From Blastomussa wellsi (Eukaryota; Cnidaria; Anthozoa; Scleractinia; Plerogyridae), in contig OX393566.1 in NCBI GenBank assembly GCA_947652115.1, forward strand, positions 26,699,781 through 26,763,780: a stretch of DNA of 64,000 nt, given 5' to 3'. The notes under the pieces were generated by a model, which searched no databases, had not been told where the DNA came from, and saw only the letters and a program-made list of their open reading frames with translations. Made by a program: the position numbers and the translations under genes. Numbering within the stretch: position 1 is the stretch's first letter; each line of letters starts with the position of its first letter. This document shows, piece by piece, positions 24,301 through 31,983 of the stretch.

Positions 24301-27300
24301 AACCGCTCTCTGCACCGCTTAACCATTTGTTCTGCAAGCTAAGACAATTGCGACTTTCAATACTAGTAACTGACTTATAAGTTTAATTTTGCTTCGAGTT
24401 ATAACTAGGTCACTATATTTGATTACATTAGTTGCGTTGTGTTTAGGTAGGAGTGATTACTTCGTTGTTGGATTTATCAATCAGATATATATCTATTTTT
24501 CATTTTCTTACAGGGTAAACGTTTAGTCACTCTTTCCATGAAAATCATCAGCTTAGTTGGTGATGCAGTGTTAGCCGTAAGAGTCCCGGATGAAGAAATG
24601 ATATCGATTGAGACAGCTGAATTGACCATGACCTTAGGGCGCTACACCCCGCATAAACTTGTTGGATTAAAGATTGAAGGAGGTGGTGGTAGATTTGTTT
24701 TACCGGCTAACAAGAAACCATTGGAGTCTATAATGGATGGAGCAGGTTTTATAGACACTCAGGTAAAATATTTCCAGAATCTAGGACATTTTGGGGTGTT
24801 ACTATCCTGGTTGCCACCGTCAGAGATCGAGAGATCGTGGCAAGCACGATCGCGGCAGTGCCGCAGAAAATCCCCTCGCACCCAGAGTAGGGCGCTATTT
24901 GAAGAAAAAAAAAAGAAAAAATTCGTTTGCAATGATAGTTTTATAAGAATAGACCGAAAATAGACAAAACCAATTAGGACCGATCAAGAAGGACTACGAC
25001 TGAAGAACTTGAAGCTTCCAGCTCCAATGCCCTGAATTTCAGACTTCCGAGGTCTATCGCGGCCCCTTCGCTTTCCTCTCTGAGGGGCGAAGGGGCCGCC
25101 ATTGACTCGGACATCTGAAATTCAGGGCATATGTGGAATAGCGTGCTCCGTACAATCGACTGGATATTAACCGCCATCTTTTACGGCGAAATGTCTTGCT
25201 TAAACTTTTAAAGTATATGTCGTGCAAGACAGGGCGGAAAAACGCTAAAGCACCTTTTTCATAATTTTTTTTACGCTGAACTTGCCATTTCACATCAAAA
25301 TTGAAAGGGTTACATTTTGTGTTAACATAGGTCAAAACGTAGTACAAAAATTTTTTCATCTTTACTAAACTTAATCAGGGTTATTTGCTGATCAAAATCT
25401 CACCTCCACCAAAGTACAGGACCTTATATGTCAAGGTTCGCATTCACCAAATTTTTGTCCCATTTGAAATTTTGTTCTTTATCCCGTAAAGGGCTTGTAT
25501 ACAAAATATTGAGCTTATATATCCATTGGCCTCCTTATAACGGGAGGTCGTATTTCGTTTTTCCGCCATGTCGTTGTGCAATCAATGAAAAACATTCTCA
25601 TTTTTTTGGCAGATGCTATCAATCCCATTTAATCCCTACACGTGGGACAGTACTAAGCAACGAGTGAATTCTGATGTCTTATCACTGGACTTAAAAGATG
25701 AAACGCGCAAAGTGATCAAAGTAAAGAATCTCTCAAACAGCGTCATCATCGTCACACCATTGAAACCTCAGACGCTATCCTTGAAAACCCCGCAGTATTT
25801 CACCAATAATGAAGATTTACGTTTTCACGAGATAGACGTTGAGTACGAAAACACGCTGATAATGTTGGAAGTCACGCCAAATGAGGCGAGTGTAAATCTT
25901 TATGTTTACATGAGATATGGTCAGCGGCCAACTACCCAAGAGCATGATCTCAATGCTACTGTCTCCAACAACGAAAGGTGCATTTGGACAGCGAGTGCGC
26001 CTGGCAAAAAGGATGGTAATACTGAGTGTTCGCGTAGCCAGCTTTTAGCAATAAAAAGTCTGGCCGAGCGGCCTGGAAAGTACTTTATTGGAGTGCAAAG
26101 CTATAACAGAAGTGTGATTAACTCCCACAGAAAGAAAAGATCGTGTTCTGGAAACAGAAGAGAAAAGCGCTCGTGTGTTGAAGTTAAGGATCCCCCTCCC
26201 ACTCCCCCTCAGAGTAAAAATGTAACTGTAATGCCAGAGTACGACCCCAACACTGATCAGAACTATACTCTGAGGGTATCCCTGGGGAGTTGTGTGTTTT
26301 GGTCAGAGGAGAGGGAAATGTGGATAACAGACGGTTGCCAAGTAAGTCTTGTAAACTTTTTTCAATCCTATCCGTGTTCTCGTGTTCAGTTTTGCAATCT
26401 TCGGAAAGACCCTTGGGTGATTTTCGGTAAATCTTCATCGGATTTCCGTGGTATTCGGTAATTTCGAACAACTTGCACTCTGTTGTAAATAGATGATTAA
26501 TTTTCTCCCTCTCCACCAATCCGGAATCAAGCAATTATAAATTCCAGGCAGAAAATGACGATCGCCACCTGTATTCATGACTAAATTTATTATAATTTTG
26601 TTTGGAGAACCGCCGGGTAAGGTGTCCATTTCTAATTAACAACTGATCCGATTATTTACGAAATCACGCAGGATATCGCCTGATACTTAGCGCTAGCCGA
26701 CGAGGCCGTAAGTCGAGTTTTTTTATTCAACAAATTGTCAACGAAGCGCATTTTACAGCAAGAAAAGTTGTCGTTGTGCGGCCCTTTAATTTGCGAGACT
26801 TCGGCCGAATTATCGTTAATTAACGAATATCGCAGGATATCTGTCAAGTACAGATGACGTAAAACAATCGTTTCATATACGGGCAACGTGACAATTATTG
26901 AATAATAAAATAAAGTGGCATATACTCGAGCGTGGTAGCTGTAAGGCGGGGCCCTCAGTCGTCGAAATAAAGTTAAAATGTGAACAAAAGGACTCTGTAA
27001 CTGAACAGACCTGTCTGAGCCTGCAGATTACTATAAAGAAAATTTGCGCCGATAATGGTTCTGCTGATATCAATTACTTGCAGGTGTTATCAGCAACACT
27101 GAACGGATTTATCAACTGTTCCTGTAATCACCTGACGTCATTTGGAGGAGGTCTTTTGGTTAAACCGAATCCAATCGATTTTGACAAGGTCCTGGTCGAA
27201 TTCAAGAATCTTGACGAAACTGGAAATGTTGCTGTTGTTGTGACAGTGACTGTAGTTCTCCTGTGTTATATTATAGTTGTTGCTTTCGTAAGAAGAGCGG

Positions 27301-30300
27301 ATAAACAAGACACTAAAAATGTGAGTACAAATCTATCCTTGATGGATGATCAAAGATGCTGAATTTTCACGGTAGTGTAGCAGCTCTCGTAAGCTTGTAA
27401 TTCTACTGGTAGCAGTTGCTATTGTTTTAGGGGCTAGGGGCATTGTTCCTGTTGTTTGTTCTATTGTTTTCAGGGAGGGTATCGAGCCATTCACGTGAGA
27501 CCTTACGAGAGCTCCTACATCGTCCAATTTTCGGCTCGGTGAATATTAACTCCATGATATAGCTGAAATGTGGTTTTGTTACGATGGTGGATCAACGAAA
27601 AATGGCGTGTCTCAGACAAGATTTGAACCCATGAACCCCCAGATAACGGTTGGTCGTGACCACTTAAGCAAACAGTAGCAGATTGTAGCTGGATCCTGGT
27701 GTAGAATACGATCAGCAATAAACTTAAAATCAAACTTTATAATGCAAGGCCTTTTTTGAACAAGATTCCCCTGTAGTTCAGTGGTTAGCGCTGATCAGGT
27801 ATTTGGGAGGTCGTGGGTTTGAATACCGTTTCGGGGGGGGGGGGGGGGGGGGGAGGAACCCGAATTTCTTTCTTCGCCTCACGCTCGACACAAAGGTTGA
27901 ACCCCTCCAGATTTTTGTGTTTCTTAAACAATTCAGGGGGGACGTGTCTGAAATACCGTACCTTTTACTTGCGGTTTCCGCCCTTTTCGTAAGCGGATTC
28001 AGTAGCGGTTCTCTTTGTGCTATTTCTATTACATAATGTTGCAAGGTATTTTATTCACTTCTCCGTGTTCCAATCCTGGCACCTTATTAATACTGCTCCC
28101 GGAGTCCTCTATTTTCTCGCCTCCCCTACCCCTCCCGCCCTTATTTTCTCATGCCCCCCGCCCTTTACCATCCCTGAATTCAAGATTGTTCATTATTCTA
28201 AGTGTTTCCTTGATTCTTAATTTAAATTTTACGTTCAGTGATATCTTGATCGGTTCAATTCATTAAAAGGTCTTAATATAACCACCATTTACATTATTTA
28301 TAGAACGGTTTGCCAGTACAGCTACCAGCTGCATCAAACAATTCACACGAATACGAGATAAAAATCACTACTGGTGTGTGGAGAAATTCAGGTACAACAG
28401 CTAAGGTTGCTATCGACATATACGGCACTGATGAAAGCACTGGAATCATCCATCTCAGCTTAGAAGAGCCTGGCGGGAATAATTTTCTCTTTTCTCGGGG
28501 AAACACAGATGTCTTTGTTATAAAGGTTGATAAGTCGCTTGGAGCGGTTCGCGGTGTGCGAATTGGCCACGATAACTTTGGCGACAGCCCTTCATGGTTT
28601 CTAGAAGAAATTGTGATTGTAGACAAGCAAGTTAATCACTCGTGGACATTTACCACCAGCCAGTGGTTTGCCTTGGAGCGAGGAGACGGTCGAATTGAGC
28701 GAATGATCGAGAAAGTGCCACATCAAGTAGATTTTAGCAATGAAGTGGTTAAACGGTGGTGGAAAGGCCTCACGGAATCACATATTTGGGTTTCAGTTGT
28801 AGCGAAGCGAAGGAGAAGTCGTTTTACAAGAGTGCAGAGGGCGTCGTGTTGCATTTCACTGTTGCTAACAGCAATGCTTGCCAACGCAATGTTCTATGAG
28901 TTGGAAGGCAAATCTGAACAAGTCATTCAAATAGGACCGTTCAAATTCTCTTGGAGGCAAGTGATCATTGGTATTGAAAGCGCACTTATTGTCGCACCGA
29001 TTAACATCCTTATAGTATTCTTGTTTCAAAAAGCAGCTGAAAAGTCTGCGAGCGAAAATCAAGCTTGTCCTAGAGCTATGTGGCTATGTGCCTGGTTCCT
29101 CGTCTTCTGTTCTTGTGCCGTTTCTGCGATGCTTTCCGTCTTCTACAGTTTAATTTGGGGTAAGAGCGTCAGCGAGCAGTGGTTGTCATCGATGTTCATC
29201 TCATTCACTCAAGATGTGACAATAACAGAACCTGCTAAAGTATTCTTTATGGCGTTATTTCTGGCAGCTATTCTCAAAAGGAAGCCGAAGAGTATTCACG
29301 AAGGATATGAGGCCCTTGAAGAAGTTAAACCTAGTTGTTCTCAACAGAGACTGTGGACAATGAAGTTGTCTGAAGTGGAAGAGATGAGAAAACGTCAAGC
29401 TAAAACACAAAACTTGTCGCGGTTCTTCGTTGAACTTTTCGTTTACATTGTCTTTGTTGTCTTTCTTATGGTGATATGCTATGCTAATAGAAATGACCAT
29501 CGATATCTGATGACAAAGTCTATCCGAGATGGGCTCCCCAGGTTTCACACGGTGAGTGTCGTCTACGATTGGGCAATTTTGAACTATAACTGACTGCTTT
29601 CAATTGTTCAAAATATTGCAGCAACTTAAAGAACATCTGACTGTGAAAGATAGTAAAATTAAGCCACAACGTTTTGAAGTCATTATCTTGACTGAATTTT
29701 CAAGAAGAGAAATAATCTTTTTCTCGTTACCACTTGATCACCTGATGAAAATGCCTTTTTTCTCGCGCATTCTTGTGCTGCTTTTCGTCTAATGCAATTT
29801 TGGCAAAAAATGGTTGCTGTTTGTTATTGTTGTTACACTGTGTTTACTACCGGTTGCTTAGTTACATCGTGAGTTCTGATTGCGAGTTCAGGCTGTTACA
29901 ATTTTTAATGAAAACCAGTTTCGTTTTTCTTTTTTCCCTATACTGCAGGTTCTAAACAGCACAAAGTACTGGAGCTGGCTGAATGACGTTTTTGTCCCGG
30001 GTGTGTTTGCCGGTAGATGGTACAACGGACAAGAAGAGAATCAAACCATGTACATTGGGGACAAACGTTCTGTTCTAGTTGGAATGGCTCGAGCTAGGCA
30101 ACTTAGAGTTAAACCAAGTAAGGTTATGTTTTCAGTTTCATATATAAGCCACTTGGCACAGTGGAACCACATTAATATGCAACAACTTGCTGTTGTTCGT
30201 TGTTACGTATAGAGAACACAATTTTTCTTATCGCATTTTTTGTCATTTCGTAGCATCTTGCGATGTCACAGATTTCATGAAAGTTATGTTTCCAGTTTGC

Positions 30301-31983
30301 TACGACGGTTATTCGGAAGCAAACGAGGAGAAGACAGCCTACAATAAACCAGGCTGGAAGCTCGCCAACAACTTTACGAGTCGTGACGAACTACTCCGAC
30401 TTTGCCCGAAGCCGTGGCGATACCAGAATGCAGGGGAGAGTGATACCGTGCGAAAGTGGGGACAGTTCTCGTTTTACCCCGGGGGAGGGTTCGTGGCTGA
30501 CTTGGGGTACGAGAACGCAACAGCAGTTAGCATTATTAAAAATTTGTACAACAATGAATGGCTGGACAGACAAACCAGAGCCGTTATCATGGAGTTTTCC
30601 GCCTTTAATCCGGCATTAAATATTTTGGGAATAGGAACATATTTCTACGAAGTTGAAGCCTCAGGATATCGTGCACCTTTCACGAGAATTGAAGTTATAT
30701 CTTTGTATTCCACAGAATCCGCCTCACGCCAGTTTTATTTGATCTGTATACTTTTATTTTTCGTATTTGTCCTGCTTTATCTCGGAAGAGAATTTTACAA
30801 GCTTTATCTTCAGGGTTCTCGGTATTTCAAATCCTTTTGGAACTTTGTAGAAATACTGCAAGTGGTTTTCTCAGTATTAGCTATTGTTATGTATATTGTA
30901 CAGTCCGTCAGAATCTCTTCTGTCATTAGAAAATTGCAAGAAAACATTTACGCGAATGTGAGTTTCCAAGAAGCTATAGCTTGGCTTGAAATTGAGAAAG
31001 CCGTTTTGGGGATTCTAACATTCATCGTCACCACAAAACTCTTGCGACTTATTCGCTTCAATCAACAGGTCGCCGTGTTCTCAAAAACACTGAAGACGTC
31101 TGCGCGGCTTCTTGCATCTTTCACGGTCGTGTTATCTATTTCCTTCATAGCTTTTTTACACTTTGGTATTCTGATCTTTGGCACTGGATCTCAACACTAC
31201 TCGTCGTTTCTTAGGGCAGCATACTTTCAACTTGAATTAACTTTGGGTCGAGTCAAAGCTAGGCCTATTAACGATCTAGCAGAGGCCAATGACACATTTG
31301 GTAGGATCTTTGCTGCTTTGCTTCTACTAAGTCTTACTATAGTGTCAATGAATTTTTGTATCGCTATAATGAACGAAGCCCTTTTGGAGGCCAAGAACTC
31401 TGTGCATGAAAATGAATTATACGACCTTGTTGATGAATGTGATTGGAAAACTTCAAGAGAAAACAAGATTCTGTTTGATAAGATTAGTAATGGTATAGAA
31501 CACTTGAAAGTAAAGGAAAGATTTGCAGAGTCGAGGGAACAAGACGCTAAAACTCGTGACCTTAATTCCAGGACTGACGGTAGGCCTAGGGCGATTAACT
31601 TTGATTTAATCAGCCAAACCATCAAAGCTTCTAGGAAACAAATGATCCAAGGATCAGCAAATGAGAAGCCGAGAAACACGAGAAGAAAATCTTTCTTTGA
31701 TAAGATCAGTAATATCATTGGGTACCTGAAGCAAGCCAATAGTGAAGATCCGAACAGTAATAACAAGAAACGCAAAGTACGCTTTAAAGACGATGTCATT
31801 AAATCTCAACTACGGAGATTACGAAAGACCAAGAAAAATATGTTCCAGCTCTTGGATAATATTGTCCAAGGATACTCCGAAGAGGAAGAAGATTTCCACT
31901 TGCTATGCCACGAGATGGGGGTTTATGAATCCTCAGGACAAATGTTAAACGTTTTAGGTACAGATAATGACGCATTCGCTTGA
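9257..31983 (+). CDS. Polycystin-1-like receptor-channel (LamG, mucin, three-finger, REJ, GPS, PLAT, PKD channel), 16 exons
   Basis: Spliced model: 9257-9305, 10162-10369, 11066-11487, 11925-12260, 13145-13333 plus 19396-19497 (one exon split by a retrotransposon), 20130-20538, 22110-22716, 23075-23251, 23754-23879, 23987-24172, 24514-24762, 25613-26341, 27084-27320, 28304-29551, 29949-30117, 30254-31983. All junctions are GT-AG with matching phases; the total is 7173 nt, 2390 codons plus stop. Polycystin-1 family proteins are large adhesion-type membrane proteins, auto-cleaved at a GPS and carrying a PLAT domain and a TRPP-like six-helix channel. All of these occur here in the expected order, with 11 predicted membrane helices. 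Animal polycystins act at cilia, in sperm-egg recognition and in sensory cells; the role here is inferred only from family. Closest by architecture to PKD1L2/PKDREJ-type proteins. Confidence 0.88.
10162..11487 (+). CDS. Exons 2-3: LamG/concanavalin-like domain of the polycystin-1-like gene
   Basis: Exon 2 (10162-10369) encodes the first strands (NPVGYYPLNGSSGAQDF) and exon 3 (11066-11487) continues ITLLAWVYPEGTGGEIVSYW, then HIAGAYGF, VLFVNGAQVA and LAQVWIFDVALSIEEV. This is the pattern of the Laminin_G_3/pentraxin-like jelly-roll found at the N-terminus of many cnidarian adhesion receptors. Exon 2 ends in phase 2; the acceptor used for exon 3 is TCTAG at 11061-11065, which rejoins the frame as TRYSITLLAW. 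The domain spans roughly residues 18-225 and is probably extracellular ligand or matrix binding (inference). Confidence 0.85.
11925..12260 (+). CDS. Exon 4: Thr/Ser-rich mucin-like linker with polythreonine run
   Basis: Phase 1-1 exon encoding about 112 residues dominated by Thr, Ser, Asn and Pro, with 14 consecutive Thr codons (ACA/ACG, 11984-12025) and several N-x-S/T sites. Such stretches are usually heavily O-glycosylated stalks that hold N-terminal domains away from the membrane. The Thr run is a CAA-type microsatellite in coding frame, so its length is likely to vary between alleles. Confidence 0.8.
12482..12633. mobile_element. hAT-like MITE
   Basis: 152 bp with matching ends CAGGGGCGGATC and GATCCGCCCCTG, the CAGGGGCGGAT type end of non-autonomous hAT elements. 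No coding capacity. An exact 8-bp target duplication is not evident. Confidence 0.75.
13329..13333 (+). repeat. Left target-site duplication of the BEL/Pao element (TAAGG)
   Basis: TAAGG directly precedes the left LTR and recurs at 19391-19395 directly after the right LTR. A 5-bp duplication is normal for BEL/Pao integration. Confidence 0.92.
13334..13598 (-). repeat. 3' LTR of the BEL/Pao element
   Basis: 265 bp, begins TGTCATG and ends CATGACA, forming the short inverted terminal repeat usual for LTRs. Identical to 19126-19390 apart from one base at 13379. On the plus strand it introduces a stop codon (13378-13380) into the interrupted exon. Confidence 0.95.
13599..13610 (-). promoter_or_regulatory. 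Polypurine tract of the BEL/Pao element
   Basis: On the minus strand this reads as a purine run with six consecutive G residues directly next to the 3' LTR, the expected primer site for plus-strand DNA synthesis. Position and composition are the only evidence. Confidence 0.7.
13620..19094 (-). CDS. BEL/Pao Gag-Pol polyprotein
   Basis: One unbroken frame. I prefer the ATG at 19094 (MPGKLAKNKK), because the ATG at 19124 lies inside the primer-binding region. Positions below are counted from the 19124 ATG. Domains: Gag-like DUF1759 region (about 130-320), zinc knuckles of CCHC type (about 345-410), retropepsin-like protease with DTGA (about 472), reverse transcriptase with DIEKAFLNI and the YVDD catalytic box (about 900), RNase H region with GDAS and LDSKAA (about 1100-1260), integrase with an HHCC zinc domain (about 1410-1460) and a DDE core (DYAGPLY, SDNAKTF, then WWGGFFERMI), and the C-terminal DUF5641-type domain (about 1690-1790). 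About 1830 aa, normal for the family. No inactivating change is visible, so it may be competent. Confidence 0.95.
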   Translation of the reverse strand: MPGKLAKNKKIREGQRTHARKVLGSVDEVLTEYDGSRNAKDKITRLKISLNEKLVTLKALDESILTAVDEGEIENEIEESENFRAKIHEALVRLQSCEVEHERQENPPSQGTAQQSTSGNTCKSKLPKLNLNKFNGDLKRWLEWWDSFYVAVHNNGAISTVEKFTYLRSLVEGSAAMAISGLQLTSANYDAALEILKERFAQKQIIINSHMESLIKLKPVNVMSDVRGIRAVLDKVEIQVRGLQSLGVDSAQYGALLIPIFMEKLPDELKLIVSRKHKEDWQLDSVLMAVKSEVEARERSGMRSTTEKPAPRKPIPPEIGNGTASALLTGESKGFSCLFCKGTHRASGCTVVTSMQERRAILMKQGRCFICLKRGSHLARNCDSKIRCSGCGGRHHLAVCEVGSAQHSDSSVVEGAACNPQSEVATPALNVCSGTHVFLQTAQVMVSQPGAEGTQSLNVRAIFDTGAQRSYVSQRVVNALNLETISTEKLKIATFGNQKQELQAINLVELGLSKPETGFSLTLNAFSVPYICSDLQGQDLNWVKENYPRLRDIEFADTSPGDQGLMQIDLLIGSDYIWNFFDGKTIRGEEESGQGGPVAVSTTVGWVLSGPVKNLPNERLSSIQFSSTHVLRVDTSNNEGSLYKDFEKLWDLDSIGIRERDTVHEAFEKNLSFEDGKYSVHLPWKEHHKLLPDNYENSVARLSTQLKRLRRDPDVFREYNSIIEDQLQSGIIERVDTSECPDVGKVHYLPHHGVVRRDALTTKLRIVFDASSKAARESPSLNDCLYSGPALTPTIFKILLRFRERKIALVGDIEKAFLNIGVNEQDRDVLRFLWVDSLEKEDPGLVLYRFCRVVFGVNSSPFLLNATLQHHISQYSSDPEFVENLLNSFYVDDLVSGEGDLEKCLSLYKKSKKSLSEGGFNLRKWISNSPKLLELIREDRARTEEKTPGSQPVVEDTETYARTTMGHLEELDAKNEHKVLGLNWNCVSDEFCFKFEALLNFAESLEPTRRNLLKVTSSFFDPLGILSPVLVQMKLLFQLLCQENVAWDAPLPEPVRRQWKSWLQDLRKVQQIVVPRCLYDGVDEVVTSYTLHGFGDASAKAYCAVVYLVLETSSGIHPVLLTSKTRVAPLTKQSIPRLELLSGVILARLASSVKEALQSQVQIDKTYLWLDSKAAICWIKGSKEWKQFVQNRVNEILSLTEESMWNHCPGIENPADVGSRGEFASKMKVNPLWWRGPSWLSEPMSSWPKLDDHHHILTEECLAEQKKTAAEETISGAVLLAAGIPDLESCIPITNFGSCDKLFRVTALVFRFVRNSKIKAKILKEGTVCLDEVTGEEIAHAETQWLRSVQKNLKCQANYSHLEHEFGLYEDENGVVRCKGRIANADLPYETRFPALLPRNHHISALLVRQAHERVHHGKVAATLAQLRTRFWIVKGRQFVKKITSRCTVCRRYEGRGYKAPPQADLPEFRLSSKPAFTYVGVDYAGPLYIKEPNCSETRKVYVLLFTCCSTRAVHLELATDLSADVFIRCLRRFTARRGLPEIVVSDNAKTFKAAAKVLRKVFSYPSVKKFLANTRITWRFNVDRAPWWGGFFERMIQNAKRSLRKTLRNAKLDYDELHTILVEVEGTLNSRPLTYVSSDDVEEPLTPFHLIYGRGILSLPEVAPGREASLSEAASSTDGPRRRRYLRLLLDHFWKRWSKEYVTELRNQHRQKSRPEGSVAISVGDIVTLFEDNLPRSQWRLGKVEQLIPGADDNVRAAVVRVITKTGRPGTMKRPVQKLFPLEVQEDVTNDEQPPERREHNGVRRMRRAAALNADYMRRLIDQ
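19105..19123 (-). promoter_or_regulatory. Primer binding site of the BEL/Pao element
   Basis: On the minus strand TGGTCCAACCGAGCC follows the 5' LTR after two bases. A leading TGG complements the CCA end of a tRNA. I could not match the rest convincingly to one tRNA. Confidence 0.6.
19126..19390 (-). repeat. 5' LTR of the BEL/Pao element
   Basis: 265-bp partner of 13334-13598, one mismatch (19171). It is followed by the second TAAGG copy at 19391-19395. In this orientation it should hold the element's promoter. Confidence 0.95.
19622..19780. mobile_element. Possible hAT-like MITE, degenerate
   Basis: Starts CAGGGCGGGATCCAGGA and ends near TCTGGACCCGCCACTCC, roughly inverted to each other, with G runs just inside as in 12482-12633. 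No clean target duplication. Confidence 0.4.
20130..22716 (+). CDS. Exons 6-7: REJ (receptor for egg jelly) region
   Basis: Exon 6 (20130-20538, phase 1 in, phase 2 out) encodes DGNSCQRKPDLVAIIYGG, then LSYDPDVGPGN and FTWHYGEI. Exon 7 (22110-22716) continues CLINCEPKISPSVKL, YEWTLY and CSITPSNGTSLKTDF with LSCSNW. The spaced cysteines, SYDPD and WTLY motifs are those of the REJ module of polycystin-1 and sperm receptor for egg jelly. In this family REJ is an extracellular beta-sandwich array next to the GAIN domain. The intron between these exons carries a SINE with an expanded minisatellite. Confidence 0.85.
20848..22010 (+). repeat. tRNA-derived SINE copy interrupted by minisatellite expansion
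   Basis: The head (20848-21010) has the tRNA-like phrase GGTTAGTTGGCAGGACTCC and then ACACTTTACTCTCACAG and ATAAATGGGTACCAG. The tail (21938-22010) reads GCTTCATGCTAC and AACCGGAGTTAAG. A diverged relative lies at 39120-39410, sharing CATTGTGTT, GCA/AGACACTT and GTATAAATGGGTAC. These match a SINE family I associate with coral genomes (recollection). The block between head and tail is the 25-copy tandem array. Confidence 0.65.
21011..21938 (+). repeat. Minisatellite, about 37-bp unit, 25 copies
   Basis: Twenty-five head-to-tail units centred on GATGGACTAGCATCCCATCC followed by five to seven G and AGTAACCAGT. Units vary by single bases (GACGG/GATGG, CATTCC/CATCCC, AAGC/AACC) and in G-run length, which alters unit size by 1-2 bp. 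Some higher-order blocks recur: the series starting AGTAAGCAGTGATGG and followed by a unit with CCAATGATGG appears at least three times (about 21190, 21640 and 21790). It lies in the intron between the two REJ exons. Confidence 0.95.
23075..27320 (+). CDS. Exons 8-13: GAIN-like region, GPS cleavage motif and first membrane helix
   Basis: Six exons (23075-23251, 23754-23879, 23987-24172, 24514-24762, 25613-26341, 27084-27320), all joined in phase 0. The first four encode helical sequence typical of the GAIN subdomain A. Exon 12 gives beta-rich sequence and two furin-type basic sites (RKKR and REKR, about residues 1193-1206). It ends in the GPS lead-in GSCVFW...MWITDGCQ, and exon 13 completes INCSCNHLTSFGG. 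The cleavage point of the family is His-Leu before Thr (Thr about 1281). A hydrophobic helix VAVVVTVTVVLLCYIIVVAFV follows (about 1312-1332). Confidence 0.85.
25027..25130. repeat. Fold-back hairpin (about 104 bp) in a polycystin-gene intron
   Basis: ATGCCCTGAATTTCAGA at the left is matched inverted by TCTGAAATTCAGGGCAT at the right, and inside these CGGCCCCTTCGC pairs with GCGAAGGGGCCG. This is a GC-rich near-palindrome in an AT-rich intron, probably a small fold-back element. No target duplication was clear. Confidence 0.8.
26726..26862 (+). repeat. Dispersed repeat, first copy
   Basis: Contains TTATTCAACAAATTGTC, GAAAAGTTGTCGTTG, TTTGCGAGACTTC and AGGATATCTGTCAAGTACAG. The same blocks occur in the same order, inverted, at 38946-39070. 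Unknown element family. Confidence 0.75.
27771..27831 (+). repeat. tRNA-like sequence (SINE head or tRNA pseudogene)
   Basis: CCCTGTAGTTCAGTGGTTAGCG resembles an A box/D arm, and CGTGGGTTTGAATACC resembles a B box/T arm with a mutated T loop. It is followed by a long G run (27832-27853). It lies in an intron. The anticodon arm is not a clean seven-base loop, so I do not call a functional tRNA. Confidence 0.55.
28304..29551 (+). CDS. Exon 14: PLAT domain and transmembrane helices 2-6
   Basis: A 416-codon exon. It opens with a PLAT/LH2 domain: YEIKITTGVW, VAIDIYG, FLFSRGNTDVFVIKV, LGAVRGVRIGHDNFGDSPSWFLEEIVI and the closing WTFTTSQWFALERGDGRIER (about residues 1355-1475). This cytosolic lipid- and protein-binding domain sits between TM1 and TM2 in all polycystin-1 proteins. 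Hydrophobic helices follow near CCISLLLTAMLANAMFY, VIIGIESALIVAPINILIVF, AWFLVFCSCAVSAML, VFFMALFLAAIL and FVELFVYIVFVVFLMVICYA, consistent with TM2-TM6. Phase 0 at both ends. Confidence 0.9.
29949..31983 (+). CDS. Exons 15-16: polycystin cation-channel module and C-terminal tail
   Basis: Exon 15 (29949-30117) and exon 16 (30254-31983) join in phase 1. They encode the extracellular TOP-like domain between TM6 and TM7 (YWSWLNDVFVPG, RQLRVK, then CYDGYSEANEEKTAYNKPGW), followed by five helices near LICILLFFVFVLLYLGREFYKLY, FVEILQVVFSVLAIVMYIV, LGILTFIVTTKLLRLIRF, FTVVLSISFIAFLHFGILIFG and AALLLLSLTIVSMNFCIAIMN. The pore stretch reads LELTLGR, without the LGD filter of polycystin-2 channels, as expected for polycystin-1 types that assemble with a TRPP partner (family knowledge). 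The long basic/acidic tail after TM11 is cytosolic; stop at 31981-31983. Confidence 0.92.

Larger units (their letters stand above)
9306..29948 (+). other. Introns of the polycystin-1-like gene
   Basis: Introns over 300 bp: 9306-10161, 10370-11065, 11488-11924, 12261-13144, 19498-20129, 20539-22109, 22717-23074, 23252-23753, 24173-24513, 24763-25612, 26342-27083, 27321-28303, 29552-29948. Recognised contents are a hAT-like MITE (12482-12633), another candidate (19622-19780), the SINE/minisatellite (20848-22010), the fold-back at 25027-25130, a dispersed repeat (26726-26862), and a tRNA-like sequence with a G run (27771-27853). I see nothing recognisable in the others. Confidence 0.7.

Noticed and set aside
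27771..27853. Functional tRNA gene
   Set aside because: A- and B-box-like parts exist, but the anticodon arm and acceptor stem do not fold cleanly and a G run follows; more likely a SINE head.
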